A DNA stretch of 64,000 bases from Streptomyces sp. RKAG290 (GCF_023701695.1 NZ_JAJOZC010000001.1:372001-436000), one strand, 5' to 3'; counted from the first letter of the stretch, positions 1-8,842 are shown. Notes: a model not told the origin generated them from the letters alone. Made by a program: numbers and translations.

Positions 1-584
1 CCCGCGGCCACGACGCCCTGGCCGGCTGTGTCGAGGACGCCGTACGGGCCTGCGAACTGGGCGTCAGCTGCCTGCTCGTGGCCGACGAAGGGGTGCTCTG
101 GACGCTGCACCGGCTCCGCGCGCAGGGCGTGCTGCCCGCCGGCACGACGTTCAAGGTGTCGGCCCTGATCGGCCCGGTGAACCCGGCGTCGTACGCCGTC
201 TACGAACAGCTCGGCGCGGACTCGGTCAACATCCCGTCCGACCTGACGCTCGCTCACTTCACGGAGATCCGGCGGGTGTCGGCCGCTCCGATGGACCTGT
301 ACATCGAGGCCCCGGACGACCTCGGCGGCTATGTGCGGATGTACGAGGCGGCCGAGCTGATCCGACGCGGCGCCCCGCTCTATCTGAAGTTCGGGCTGTC
401 CAAGGCGCCCGGCATCTACCCGTACGGCGCCCATCTGCGTGATGTCGCCCTGGACACGGCCCGCGAGCGGGTCCGGCGCGGCCGGCTCGTCCTGGATCTG
501 CTGGCCCGGCACGGCGCCGACGGGAACATGTCGCCGCTGGGCTCCCGGCTGCCCGGCAAGCTGCGCCGCTTCCCGACGCAGTGA
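1..584 (+). CDS. U32-type peptidase-like TIM-barrel protein (3' part only)
   Basis: The frame is already open at the window edge (readable back to base 3) and stops with TGA at 582-584, so only about 193 C-terminal residues are visible. The sequence alternates strands and helices as in a TIM barrel (GADSVNIPSDLTL, then PMDLYIEAPDDLGGY) and ends with a conserved-looking tail containing LYLKFGLSKAPG and GNMSPLGSRLPGKL. I read it as a member of the U32 'collagenase-like' family, which in actinomycetes is often encoded in sugar or sugar-acid clusters and need not be a protease. The neighbour, on the opposite strand, is gluconolactonase-like, which fits that context. No catalytic residue can be assigned from this fragment. 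The family call is from overall pattern only, and another sugar-linked TIM-barrel family is possible. Confidence 0.55.
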   Translation, partial: RGHDALAGCVEDAVRACELGVSCLLVADEGVLWTLHRLRAQGVLPAGTTFKVSALIGPVNPASYAVYEQLGADSVNIPSDLTLAHFTEIRRVSAAPMDLYIEAPDDLGGYVRMYEAAELIRRGAPLYLKFGLSKAPGIYPYGAHLRDVALDTARERVRRGRLVLDLLARHGADGNMSPLGSRLPGKLRRFPTQ

Positions 585-722
585 GCCACCGCTGGGCGGT
601 CCCGTACCCCGGGCCCGCCCGGCGGACTCCGCACCTGCCCAGCGGCGCGGGCCCGCCAGGCGGCTTCGGAACCACTGAGCAACCGCCCAGTGGCCTCGGA
701 ACCGCCCGGCGCCCCCCGCCTG

Positions 723-1572
723 TCAGCCCGCGAAGGCCGTGCCGGGTATGCCCTGGCCCGCGTCCGGTATGACCAGCAGCGAACCGGAGAGCGGGTGCGG
801 GGCGTCGAGGCCGATGCGGGCCGTGGAGATGTACAGGTCACGCAGGTCCCGGCCGCCGAACGCACAGGCCGTCGGCCGTCGTACCGGCAGTTCGACGGTG
901 CGGTCCAGGGTGCCGTCGGCCGTGTAGCGGCGCAGCGCGCCGCCGTCCCACAGGGCCACCCAGACGGCCCCCTCCGCGTCTACCGTGAGCCCGTCGGGGA
1001 AGCCCGCTCCCTCCTCCACGGTGGCGAACGGCGGCGGTTCGCCACCTGTTCACCGTCGACGTCGAAGACGTCGATCCGGCGGGTCGGCGTGTCGATGTAG
1101 TACATCTGCCGGCCGTCCGGGCTCCATCCGGTGCCGTTGCTGCAAGCCACCAGCGGCAGCACCCGGGTGGCCGTACCGTCGGGAGCGATCCGGGTGAGGC
1201 TGCCGCCCACCTCCGACTCGGCGTAGCGCATGGTGCCCGCCCACAGGGCGCCGTCCGGCGCCACGGCCGCGTCGTTTCCGCGGCGTCCCGGTTCGGCGTC
1301 GTGGACCAGCCAGCGGAAGGCGCCGTCGGCGTCGTAGAGACCGATGCCGTCGCGCAGGTTCACGACGAGACCGCCGCCGGCCCGCGGCTTGGCCGCTCCG
1401 ACGTGCTGTTCGGTGGCCATGACCGTACGCCGCCCGGTGGCCGGGTCCCAGGTGTGCACGCGGGAGGCCAGGATGTCGACCCAGATCAGCCGTCCGGCGG
1501 CCGGGTCCCAGGTCGGGCCCTCCCCAGGGTGGCGTGCTCACGCACCGCGACGTCGGGGCGCAGGCGGCTCAC
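723..1572 (-). pseudogene. SMP-30/gluconolactonase-like protein, two frameshifts (probably sequence errors)
   Basis: A calcium-dependent lactonase of the SMP-30/regucalcin/gluconolactonase family would hydrolyse a sugar lactone to the sugar acid. All expected blocks are present but lie in three frames: LGEGPTWDPAAG, GNDAAVAPDGALWAGTM, SNGTGWSPDGRQMYYIDTP and FPDGLTVDAEGAVWVALW. They include the family's metal ligands (Glu of LGEGP, Asn of GND, Asn of SNG, Asp of FPDG). The first break lies at the C run 1522-1525, where one more C restores LGEGP. The second is in the GC stretch 1029-1037, where one more base joins VANRR to FATVEEG. Repaired length is about 284 residues, normal for the family. 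The GTG start at 1572 overlaps the IclR stop by four bases (GTGA), so the gene is translationally coupled to iclR and likely its target. Real decay cannot be excluded. Confidence 0.75.
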
Positions 1573-2342
1573 TTCTCCCTCCGGTGGTGCCCGAGCCGGC
1601 CGGAGAGCGCCTCGGCACCGTCGGCCGCGAGACCTGCCAGCTCCTGTTCGCGCTCCTCGGTCCAGCGGATCATGGGAACGGAGACCGAGAGCGCGGCGAC
1701 CACCCGGCCGGTCCGGTCCCGTACGGGCGCGGCCACACAGCTCACGTCGGGGTTGGACTCCCGGTGCTCCACCGCGATGCCCCGCTCCCGGACCGAGGCG
1801 AGCACGGTGCGCAGCTCCCCTTCGTCGGTGATGCTGTTCGGCGTCATGCCGGTGAGTTCGAGGCCGTCGAGACGGGCGTCGAGTTCCCGGTCCGGCAGGG
1901 CCGCGAGGAGCATCTTGCCGACGGACGTGCAGTGGGCCGGCAGCTTGCGGCCTGCCGCCGACACCATCCGGACCGCGTGGGTGGAGTCCACCTTGGCGAT
2001 GTAGATGACGTCGGTCCCCTCCAGGATCGCCACGTGGACGGTCTCCCCGCACGTCTCGGCGACCTGCCTGGCGACCTGCTGCCCCTCGGCGGCGAGGTCG
2101 AGCTGCTCGGCGTACCGGCTGCCCAGCTGGTAGGTGCGGACGCCCAGGCGGTAGCGGCCCGGCTGGTCCGGGGTCGTGACCAGGTACGAGCGGGCGGCCA
2201 GCGTGGTCAGCAGCTCATGGACGGTGGTGCGCGGGAGCTGGAGCTTGCGGGTCACCTCGGGGGCGGAGAGCGTACCGTCGCCCTGGAGGAAGAGTTCGAG
2301 TACGTCCAGCGCCCTGGTCACCGCAGGGACAAGTCGCCCCAT
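1569..2342 (-). CDS. IclR family transcriptional regulator
   Basis: This 257-residue DNA-binding regulator has an N-terminal winged helix (AVTRALDVLELFLQGDG; LSAPEVTRKLQLPRTTVHELL) and a C-terminal IclR effector domain (residues ~75-250; TSVGKMLLAALPD, ESNPDVSCVAAPVRD, SVPMIRW). That domain usually binds a small organic acid or sugar acid. I chose the ATG at 2342 because a purine-rich GAGAGGGTGG lies upstream. An upstream ATG at 2372 would add ten residues but has no ribosome site and lies in a palindrome that looks like an operator. The four-base overlap with the gluconolactonase-like gene downstream suggests joint transcription, and a role in sugar-lactone or sugar-acid catabolism. Effector unknown. 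Confidence 0.85.
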   Translation of the reverse strand: MGRLVPAVTRALDVLELFLQGDGTLSAPEVTRKLQLPRTTVHELLTTLAARSYLVTTPDQPGRYRLGVRTYQLGSRYAEQLDLAAEGQQVARQVAETCGETVHVAILEGTDVIYIAKVDSTHAVRMVSAAGRKLPAHCTSVGKMLLAALPDRELDARLDGLELTGMTPNSITDEGELRTVLASVRERGIAVEHRESNPDVSCVAAPVRDRTGRVVAALSVSVPMIRWTEEREQELAGLAADGAEALSGRLGHHRREK

Positions 2343-2373
2343 GGTCGTGCACCACCCTCTCGCGTTCGACATT

Positions 2374-2388
2374 CCGGTCAGTGACCGG
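2374..2388. promoter_or_regulatory. Inverted repeat, candidate IclR operator
   Basis: A perfect dyad with arms CCGGTCA / TGACCGG around one central base sits 32-46 bp upstream of the iclR start. Position and symmetry suit an autoregulatory operator. Binding is inferred. Confidence 0.45.
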
Positions 2389-2467
2389 CATCACGAACAC
2401 AGGCTAAGCGCGGCGCACTTGTCCGGGCAATGACGGGGTGAGGTACGGCACCCCGGCCGCACGGGAG

Positions 2468-2482
2468 ACAAGTTCCACTTGT
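2468..2482. promoter_or_regulatory. Inverted repeat ACAAGT/ACTTGT in the iclR-PAP2 spacer
   Basis: Arms ACAAGT and ACTTGT are separated by three bases. A further ACTTGT half site occurs at 2417-2422. Both lie in the 263-bp spacer between the divergent iclR and PAP2/kinase genes, so they may belong to either promoter. No other gene is visible in this spacer. Confidence 0.3.
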
Positions 2483-2605
2483 GCCGATATGACACAAAAT
2501 GGCGGGTGTGCGGAGCCACCGGGTGGCCGAGGCGGCCGGGTCAGCTCGGCGGCGCACTGGCGCGCCTGCTGGTTCACCGCCGCCGGGCAGGGTATTCGCT
2601 GTCCC

Positions 2606-4111
2606 ATGTCGTCACCGAACAACCCCTCACGCCGGCCGCAGTCCGCCGGACTGCGGAGTCTGCTGCACCGATGCGATGTCGCCCTGTTCCAGGACCTGGC
2701 CCAGCGGCACTGGCCGGCCGCCGAGCCCGTACTGCCCCGGCTCAGCCGCAGCGCCAACCACGGACTGCTGTGGGCCGGCGCCGCGGCGGGCATTGCCACG
2801 TTCGGCGGCAGCGCACGGGCCCGGCGGGCCGCGCTGCGCGGGATCGCCTCGCTGGCGGTGGCCTCGGCCGCGATCAACACCGTCGGCAAGGGGGCGGTCC
2901 GCAGGCAGCGGCCGATACTGGACGCGGTGCCGGTGATACGGCAGCTCAAGCGTCAGCCGATCACCACGTCCTTCCCGTCCGGGCACGCCGCATCGGCTGC
3001 CGCCTTCGCCACCGGGGTGGCGCTCGAGTCGAAGGGCTGGGGAGCGGTCGTCGCGCCCGTCGCACTCTCCGTGGCCGCCTCCCGCGTCTACACCGGCGTC
3101 CACTATCCGAGCGACGTGCTGGCCGGCGCGGCACTGGGCATGGGCGCGGCCTTCGCCCTGCGCGGCCTCGTGCCGACCCGTGGTCAGCTGCCCGCACCGG
3201 GCAGACCGCCCGCGCACGCGCCCGCTCTGCCGGACGGGCAGGGCCTGGTCGTCGTGGTGAACAAGGAGTCCGGGACAGCGAGGGCGACGGCCTCCCTGGT
3301 CCGGGTCGCACTGCCGAACGCCGAGGTGGTGGAGTGCCGCCCCGCGGAGCTCTCCGACGAGCTGGAGAAGGCGGCGGGACGGGGCCGGGCGCTGGGGGTC
3401 TGCGGCGGTGACGGCACGGTCAACCGGGCGGCTGCGGTGGCCTCCGTGCACGGTCTGCCGCTCGCCGTGTTCCCCGGCGGGACGCTGAACCACTTCGCCT
3501 ACGACCTGGGCATCGAGACCGTGGCGGACGCCTGTGCCGCGCTCGCCGTGGGCGACGCGGTCCGGGTGGACCTGGGCCGGTTCCGGCCGGGCCCCGAAGG
3601 GCCCGGAGGCGCCCACGGCTACTTCCTCAACGCCTTCAGCCTGGGCGTCTACCCGAAGCTGGTACGGACGCGCGAGCACTGGTCGCCGCGGATCGGGGGC
3701 TGGCCGGCCGGCGTGCTGGCTGCCTTCGAGGCGCTGCGCGGCGCGCGTCCGCTGGAGGCCGAACTGCAGGGCCGGCGAAGGCCGCTGTGGCTGCTGTTCG
3801 TCGGCAACGGCACGTTCCAGCGGGTGGGGCCGGCACCCGGCCGCCGGCACAACCTCGCAGACGGGCTGCTGGACGTACGGGTCGTGCACGGTGGGCGGAC
3901 CCCGGGGCTGAGGTTGCTGGCGGCCGCCGTCGCGGGGCCGCTGACGCGTTCCCCCATGCATGCCGCCGTCCGCCGCCACCGGGTACGGATCGCGGGGCTG
4001 AAGCCCGGAACGCCGTACGCGTACGACGGAGAGGTCGCGCACAGCCACCGCGAGCTGATGATCGACAAACTGCCCGAAGCCCTGACGGTCTACTGCCCGA
4101 TGCAGGTCTGA
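2606..4111 (+). CDS. PAP2 phosphatase - diacylglycerol/lipid kinase fusion protein
   Basis: The protein joins two lipid-phosphate enzymes in 501 residues. The N-terminal half is a PAP2 phosphatase with all three signature blocks: K95-P103 (KGAVRRQRP), P124-H127 (PSGHAAS) and S159-D170 (SRVYTGVHYPSD). The C-terminal half, from about residue 213, is a DAGK_cat/sphingosine-kinase-like domain with GGDGT at 267-271 and GGTLNHFAYDLG at 291 onward. The phosphatase part has several hydrophobic segments consistent with membrane location. The likely role is turnover of phosphatidate or related membrane lipids. The ATG at 2606 follows a GGGCAGGG; an upstream in-frame extension to 2438 has low-complexity, non-conserved sequence and was not used. 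This domain order is known in actinobacteria. Whether the two activities work on the same lipid is unknown. Confidence 0.85.
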   Translation: MSSPNNPSRRPQSAGLRSLLHRCDVALFQDLAQRHWPAAEPVLPRLSRSANHGLLWAGAAAGIATFGGSARARRAALRGIASLAVASAAINTVGKGAVRRQRPILDAVPVIRQLKRQPITTSFPSGHAASAAAFATGVALESKGWGAVVAPVALSVAASRVYTGVHYPSDVLAGAALGMGAAFALRGLVPTRGQLPAPGRPPAHAPALPDGQGLVVVVNKESGTARATASLVRVALPNAEVVECRPAELSDELEKAAGRGRALGVCGGDGTVNRAAAVASVHGLPLAVFPGGTLNHFAYDLGIETVADACAALAVGDAVRVDLGRFRPGPEGPGGAHGYFLNAFSLGVYPKLVRTREHWSPRIGGWPAGVLAAFEALRGARPLEAELQGRRRPLWLLFVGNGTFQRVGPAPGRRHNLADGLLDVRVVHGGRTPGLRLLAAAVAGPLTRSPMHAAVRRHRVRIAGLKPGTPYAYDGEVAHSHRELMIDKLPEALTVYCPMQV

Positions 4112-4136
4112 GAGCGGCCCGCACGGGGCGAACGAG

Positions 4137-4163
4137 GGGCGGCCGACGCCGAGTCGGCCGCCC
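4137..4163 (+). terminator. Hairpin terminator after the PAP2-kinase gene
   Basis: An 11-bp perfect stem (GGGCGGCCGAC / GTCGGCCGCCC) with a five-base loop begins 26 bp after the stop codon. There is no U tract, as is usual in Streptomyces. Confidence 0.65.
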
Positions 4164-4296
4164 TTCGGCGTGTGCCCGCGGCACCGGCCACGCGTCCACA
4201 TCGCAAGATGGCCATCTCATCATTCGGCAGCCGGGCGTACCGTGGCCTTACCGATCAGCGCTTGGCGGTTCGCGTTTCGAGAGAGGATGCACGGTC

Positions 4297-5106
4297 ATGC
4301 CCAAGGAGACCGCTGTCTACACCCACGGCCACCACGAGTCGGTGCTGCGTTCGCACCGCTGGCGCACCGCCGCCAATTCCGCGGGCTACCTCCTCGGTGA
4401 ACTGCGTGCGGGCATGAGCGTGCTCGACGTCGGCTGCGGTCCGGGCACCATCACCGCGGATCTGGCCGCGCTGGTCGCCCCCGGCCGGGTGACGGCCGTC
4501 GACACCACGCGGGAGATCCTGGACCAGGCGGCCGAGGCGGCAGCCGAACGCGGTCTGGAGAACGTCGAGTTCGCCACCGCCGATGTGCACGCCCTGGACT
4601 TTCCCGACGACTCCTTCGACGTGGTCCACGCCCACCAGGTACTCCAGCACGTCGGCGACCCGGTGCAGGCGCTGCGCGAGATGCGACGGGTCTGCCGTCC
4701 CGGTGGCGTCGTCGCGGCCCGCGACAGCGACTACGCCGCCATGGCCTGGTACCCCGAGGCGCCGGTCATGGACGCCTGGCTGGAGCTGTACCGCCGGGTG
4801 GCCCGCGCCAACGGCGGCGAGCCGGACGCGGGCCGCCGGCTGCTCTCCTGGGCCAGGCAGGCCGGCTTCACCGACATCACACCCACGGCCGGCTCCTGGT
4901 GTTTCGCCACCCCGGAGAGCCGGGCCTGGTGGAGCGGCCTGTGGGCGGACCGTACCGTCGGCTCGAGCTACGCGAAGCTGGCGGTTGACGGCGGCCACGC
5001 GACCGCCGCGCAGCTGACCGAGATCTCCGAGGCATGGCGCACCTGGGGCGAGCAGGGCGACGGCTGGTTCATGGTCCCGCACGGCGAGCTGCTCTGCCGC
5101 GCCTGA
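4297..5106 (+). CDS. Class I SAM-dependent methyltransferase
   Basis: A 269-residue Rossmann-fold methyltransferase. Motif I is VLDVGCGPG at residues 42-50, the acidic SAM-ribose residue is in VTAVDTT, and FATADVHALDFPDDSFDVVHA supplies the adenine and post-motif regions. This is the UbiE/Methyltransf_11 type that methylates small molecules. The C-terminal ~100 residues hold several Trp residues (AWWSGLWADR) and probably form the substrate cap. The ATG at 4297 has a good GAGAGGA ten bases upstream. An upstream in-frame extension exists only because stop codons are rare here. The gene stands alone, between two strong hairpins, so context does not show the substrate. Confidence 0.85.
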   Translation: MPKETAVYTHGHHESVLRSHRWRTAANSAGYLLGELRAGMSVLDVGCGPGTITADLAALVAPGRVTAVDTTREILDQAAEAAAERGLENVEFATADVHALDFPDDSFDVVHAHQVLQHVGDPVQALREMRRVCRPGGVVAARDSDYAAMAWYPEAPVMDAWLELYRRVARANGGEPDAGRRLLSWARQAGFTDITPTAGSWCFATPESRAWWSGLWADRTVGSSYAKLAVDGGHATAAQLTEISEAWRTWGEQGDGWFMVPHGELLCRA

Positions 5107-5117
5107 AGCACACCGGT

Positions 5118-5141
5118 CCCCGGGCGCCCAGGCGCCCGGGG
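5118..5141 (+). terminator. Hairpin terminator after the methyltransferase gene
   Basis: Perfect 11-bp arms CCCCGGGCGCC / GGCGCCCGGGG, 12 bp after the stop codon and upstream of the VOC gene. Confidence 0.65.
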
Positions 5142-5198
5142 CACCTCCCCCGGCCGAATCGATCACACGCCGCTGACCGGCCAACTACCCTGTTCGGC

Positions 5199-5552
5199 AT
5201 GGATATCCTGGGAACCACGCTGCGTATCTGCGTCGACGACCTGGAGGCCGCGGTGGCCTTCTACGAGGACCTCACGGGCAGTTCGGCGCTGCGGTTCGAG
5301 CGCGGCGGGGTGTCCGTAGCCGCCATCAGCTGCTTCCTGCTGATGAGCGGCCCCGAGTCCGAGCTGGAGATCCTGCGGAAGGTGACGGCGACGATCGCGG
5401 TAAAGGACGTCGACGAGGCCTATGCCTCGCTGGACCGGGTGGGCGCCCGGATCATCGCGGGCCCCGTCCCGACCCCCGTCGGCCGCAATCTGATCGCCGT
5501 CCACCCGGACGGCTCGGTCTTCGAGTACGTCGACCGCAACGCAGTGACCTGA
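5199..5552 (+). CDS. VOC family (glyoxalase/bleomycin-resistance fold) protein
   Basis: A 117-residue single-module vicinal-oxygen-chelate protein. It opens with the usual beta strand and helix (LRICVDDLEAAVAFYEDLTG) and closes with the family's IAVHPDGSVFEYVD strand, whose Glu is a typical metal ligand position. Such proteins are dioxygenases, isomerases, antibiotic-binding proteins or unknown. The start ATG at 5199 gives the normal family N-terminus; earlier in-frame sequence belongs to the spacer. It ends eight bases before the stop of the convergent DUF5107 gene, so the two transcripts must meet or overlap. Specific function unknown. Confidence 0.8.
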   Translation: MDILGTTLRICVDDLEAAVAFYEDLTGSSALRFERGGVSVAAISCFLLMSGPESELEILRKVTATIAVKDVDEAYASLDRVGARIIAGPVPTPVGRNLIAVHPDGSVFEYVDRNAVT

Positions 5553-5559
5553 TCAGTCG

Positions 5560-7530
5560 TCAGGCGCGCGGTCGCATGCGGTAGTTGTAGATGTCCGGCA
5601 GTGGCTCGTCCGTGAGCTCGGCCCACACCTCGTCCAGGACCTCCGCACCCTCCCGCAGATCGGCGACCTCGAAGCCCTGGTCGAACAGTGCACGGGCGGC
5701 CGCGCGGTCACCCTCCGCGAGCAGCAGGCGGGCCTCCAGCAGGCGGAAGCGTCCCCGGCCGCGGACGTCCGGGAGCAGCCCCGCCCAGACCGTGCGGGCC
5801 GGTCCGGGCCGGTCCGCCGCCAACAGCGCCTCGATCGCCTCCCGGCCGAGGGCGGCGGTGGCCGCCGTCCAGGTTTCACCGTCGTCGCGGCGCTCGGCGC
5901 AGAGGTCGTCGAAGGCTTCCGCGTAGTGGTCGGCGGCCCGGTCGCGCTGCCCGCCCTCCTGGGCGGCGACGGCGAGGCAGCGCAGCAGCGGCCAGCGGGA
6001 CGGCGCCAGGGCCAGCCCGCGCTCCCAGCTGCGGACCGCCTGCGCACGGTCGCCCGCGTGCCACTGGGCGACGCCGAGGTGGTATTCGGTGAGCGGTTCG
6101 GCGGGGGCCGTCTCCAGCATGTCGCGCCAGTGCGGGGAGACCAGGGAGGGTCCGGGCGGCGCCACCCGGCGCGGCTCGGGGAATGCTCCCTGCTCCAGCA
6201 ACTCCACCCAGGGCGCCTGCTGTTCACCGAGTGTGGACTCGGCGAAGGGAGTGCCGGGCAGTTTGTGTCCGGCCCGCCGCACCTCGAGCGCGCCCCAGCC
6301 GGACCCGGTGGCGAGCACCTCACCCGGTTCGGTGTCGGCGCAGCCGCGCCAGGCCTCGTAAGCAGCGTCCACATCGGCGCGCGGCAGGGCTGCGGCCAGC
6401 CGCCGCTCGGCCTCCGCGCGGGCCTCGGACCAGTCGTCGCCGTGCACGGTGGCGGGGTCCGCGGACAGCGGCCCGTACGACTCCAGCCAGCTGAACTCAC
6501 CGCCCGGCTGCAGCGGTACGTGTTCCAGCTGGGTGCGGGCGAGTCCGGCCTGGATCTCGGCGTAGCCGGCGGTGCCGGGCTCGGTGAGCCATTCCTGCCA
6601 GCGGCGGCCGCCGGGTCCGCTGCCCCAGAGGAAGAGCTTGCGGCCGCGCAGCAGGTCGGTGGAGGTCTGGACGAGTCCGTGGCCGCTCTCGTCGAGGGAG
6701 GCGATCCAGCGGCGGGCATCGTCGGGGACCTCGTAGAAGTAGTCGGCGGGGAAGTCGCTGCGCAGCGGGTACGTGCGGTCGACCGAACCGCTCTCCGGCA
6801 CCGGGACGCGGGTCAGTGTCCGCTCGTAGCCGAAGTGCCAGGCCTCGTCGGCGGGGGCCAGCACCCGGGTGTGCTCACCCTCGGGTACGGCGATGTTGGA
6901 CCACCAGTAGACGGGGACGGAGTGCTCGTGCGGATTGCGGATGCGTACCCCGACGTGGAGGAAGTCGGAGTCGTCGGGCAGCCAGAGGTCGACCTGGAAC
7001 GGCAGGTCGCGCAGCCTCTCCCACTCCCAGAGCCGGACCATCTCCCCGCCGTCGGGCGCGCGGACCCGGGCGGCGTGCACCGGGGCGCAGGACAGTGTGG
7101 TGTGGCCCGTCGCGCCGATGTTCCACTCGATGCCGCCGGAGAACCAGGCGCCGTTGAGCGCGAAGTCGGCGGGCTGCAGTACGGGGTTGGCGTAGACGAG
7201 ATCGCGCCCGGTCGGCTTGTGGAGGAGGGAGTGGATGCGGCCGCCGAACCCGGGCAGCACGGTTGCGCGGAGCCGGTCGTTCTCGATCACGATCGCGTCG
7301 AGGTCCGTGGGGGTGCGCTCGCGGGCGTAGCCGTCGAGGATGCGCACGGGAAGGACGGTGGCCAGGGGTTCGTGGCCTATCTGCCGGGCCATGTCGCGGG
7401 GCAGGCCGGCCCGGTCACGGTCGTCGACGACATGCATCTCGTCGAGGGGCCGCAGCGCGGGCAGCGGATTCTCCGGTCCCGTCGCCGCGGCGGGCAGGGT
7501 CAGTACGGCACGTCGTACGGTGGTGGCCAA
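5560..7530 (-). CDS. DUF5107 domain protein with C-terminal TPR-like region
   Basis: A 656-residue soluble protein. The N-terminal ~320 residues match the DUF5107 beta-sandwich type related to galactose mutarotase folds (GFGGRIHSLLHKPTGRDLVY, WFSGGIEWNIG, YWWSNIAVPEG). The C-terminal third is helical with TPR-like pairs (WRDMLETAPAEPLTEYHLGVAQW, RSWERGLALAPS, ALFDQGFEVADLREG). Proteins of this build occur in carbohydrate-degradation clusters and are thought to bind or act on sugars. I place the start at TTG 7530, which has a GAGG close upstream. A GTG at 7593 is possible but has no ribosome site. It stands alone between convergent and divergent neighbours. Exact function unknown. Confidence 0.75.
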   Translation of the reverse strand: MATTVRRAVLTLPAAATGPENPLPALRPLDEMHVVDDRDRAGLPRDMARQIGHEPLATVLPVRILDGYARERTPTDLDAIVIENDRLRATVLPGFGGRIHSLLHKPTGRDLVYANPVLQPADFALNGAWFSGGIEWNIGATGHTTLSCAPVHAARVRAPDGGEMVRLWEWERLRDLPFQVDLWLPDDSDFLHVGVRIRNPHEHSVPVYWWSNIAVPEGEHTRVLAPADEAWHFGYERTLTRVPVPESGSVDRTYPLRSDFPADYFYEVPDDARRWIASLDESGHGLVQTSTDLLRGRKLFLWGSGPGGRRWQEWLTEPGTAGYAEIQAGLARTQLEHVPLQPGGEFSWLESYGPLSADPATVHGDDWSEARAEAERRLAAALPRADVDAAYEAWRGCADTEPGEVLATGSGWGALEVRRAGHKLPGTPFAESTLGEQQAPWVELLEQGAFPEPRRVAPPGPSLVSPHWRDMLETAPAEPLTEYHLGVAQWHAGDRAQAVRSWERGLALAPSRWPLLRCLAVAAQEGGQRDRAADHYAEAFDDLCAERRDDGETWTAATAALGREAIEALLAADRPGPARTVWAGLLPDVRGRGRFRLLEARLLLAEGDRAAARALFDQGFEVADLREGAEVLDEVWAELTDEPLPDIYNYRMRPRA

Positions 7531-7822
7531 GGCAACCTCGCTCCTCGCGCGGGCCGCCGCAGGTCCGGGCGCCCCCCGATGACCATGGAACACGCTGGCG
7601 GCCGCCCGGGCCAGGGGCCCAGCCGTCAGACTTCGGCAAAGGCACCGGCCGCCGAACCTCGCGCCCGGGACTCCACGGGGCGCGGGGCTCCTGCCGCCGG
7701 GCCGTCATGCCAGGTCGCAAGGTGTGCGAGCGGGCCGAATAATCCGGTGGCGCCGTGCCCGCCCGACCGTAGGCTTGCCCCTCAGACGGTTTGCGGGACG
7801 CAACGGAGACGGTGGAAAGACG

Positions 7823-8176
7823 ATGAGCACGCAGCACACCTACCGGGTGATCGTGCGCGGCACCTGGGACGGACTGACGGACGCGGCGCGCGAGCGGCTG
7901 CTGGCCGAGGTGGAGGAGCACGGCCTGGCGGCCATGCAGTTCAGCGAGGAGGGGTCGCTCACCTACGACCGTGTGCTCAAGCACTTCAGCTTCCGGTACG
8001 TGGTGGTGTCCGACGCCGCGGACGGCGAGGAGATGGCGGCCGCGATCGCCGAGGACCGGGCGGAGACCTACCTGCGTGGGCGTGGCTACGGGCACGGCGA
8101 ACTGCGCTCGTCCACCACGGACATGGACACCATGAAGATCAACTACAAGGGGCGGCGGGGGCCGGGAGCGGCATGA
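7823..8176 (+). CDS. DUF6204 family protein
   Basis: A 117-residue small soluble protein with the pattern I know from the streptomycete DUF6204 family: an N-terminal TYRVIVRGTWDGLTDAAR block, a central GSLTYDRVLKHFSFRY block, and a C-terminal STTDMDTMKI block. The fold is predicted alpha/beta. No catalytic motif is visible and no function is known. The ATG at 7823 follows GGTGGAAAG at good spacing. The 292-bp spacer upstream, shared with the divergent DUF5107 gene, shows no gene and no clear operator. Confidence 0.75.
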   Translation: MSTQHTYRVIVRGTWDGLTDAARERLLAEVEEHGLAAMQFSEEGSLTYDRVLKHFSFRYVVVSDAADGEEMAAAIAEDRAETYLRGRGYGHGELRSSTTDMDTMKINYKGRRGPGAA

Positions 8177-8327
8177 GAGCGGAACGGCGACCGGAGCACC
8201 GGCCCTGAACAGGTACTGCTCTTTCCCTGCTTCCAGCTCTGTCACGGGCGGCTCATCGGTCCCCAATCCGGATCGTCCCGCGCGAGTCCCCCGACAGAGC
8301 TTGAGTCCCCGAAAAGTCCCTGCCGGC

Positions 8328-8687
8328 TCAGGATCGGACGGGCTGCCACAGCTCGATCCGGTTGCCTTCAGGATCGGTGACCCAGCCGAATCGGCCGACG
8401 CCCTCCATGTCCTGCGTCTCTTCGGCCACAACCGCTCCGCCGGCGCGCAGTTGCGCGAGCATCGCATCCAGGTCGCGCACCCGGAAGTTGAGCATGGTCT
8501 GCTGGGCGCGGGGCCCGAAGTAGTCGGTCTCGGACTCGAACGTCGCGAACACCGTCGGCCCGGCTCCCTGACGCCACAGACCGTGCTCATCGGCATCCAG
8601 ACCCAGACAGTCGCGGTACCACGCACCCAGGGCCACCGGGTCTGCCGCCCGCATGAAGTACCCACCGATTCCCAGCACACGTTCCAT
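8328..8687 (-). CDS. VOC family protein, dioxygenase-like
   Basis: A 119-residue vicinal-oxygen-chelate protein. It begins MERVLGIGGYFMRAADPVALGAWYRDCLGL and ends WVTDPEGNRIELWQP, both hallmark ends of the glyoxalase/dioxygenase fold with the C-terminal Glu ligand. The middle block TMLNFRVRDLDAMLAQLRAGG is the second beta-alpha element. The ATG at 8687 has an AGGA about nine bases upstream and is preferred over a longer frame reaching into the P450 leader. The gene is divergent from the P450 with a 155-bp spacer, so the two may share control, but no common pathway is evident. Confidence 0.8.
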   Translation of the reverse strand: MERVLGIGGYFMRAADPVALGAWYRDCLGLDADEHGLWRQGAGPTVFATFESETDYFGPRAQQTMLNFRVRDLDAMLAQLRAGGAVVAEETQDMEGVGRFGWVTDPEGNRIELWQPVRS

Positions 8688-8776
8688 GCCGCCATCCTGC
8701 CAGGGGACTCCCCACCGGCGGGCCAAGGACCGTCCCGCAATCCGCGGCCGGCGAACCACGCCGCAACCGCCGTGCC

Positions 8777-8797
8777 GCGTGTCGCGTGTCGCGTGTC
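8777..8797. repeat. Three tandem copies of a 7-bp unit
   Basis: GCGTGTC is repeated three times without mismatch in the leader of the P450 gene, about 45 bp before its start. It looks like a small slippage-prone array. Confidence 0.7.
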
Positions 8798-8842
8798 GCC
8801 GATGATGGCCTGCCCTGCCACACACGGTTGGAGCCTGAGACC

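Noticed and set aside
723..1572. SMP-30 gene as a true decayed pseudogene
   Set aside because: All metal-ligand blocks are intact and both breaks need only one GC base; decay would be expected to hit other positions too. Kept as frameshifted, cause probably technical.
2627..4201. Long minus-strand open frames opposite the PAP2-kinase gene
   Set aside because: Typical GC-rich antisense shadows: Arg/Pro/Gly-rich, no ribosome site, no family pattern, fully inside a well-supported gene.
5926..8208. A 760-codon plus-strand frame over the DUF5107 and DUF6204 genes
   Set aside because: Mirror of the real minus-strand DUF5107 gene; composition is that of antisense codons, and it crosses an intergenic region.
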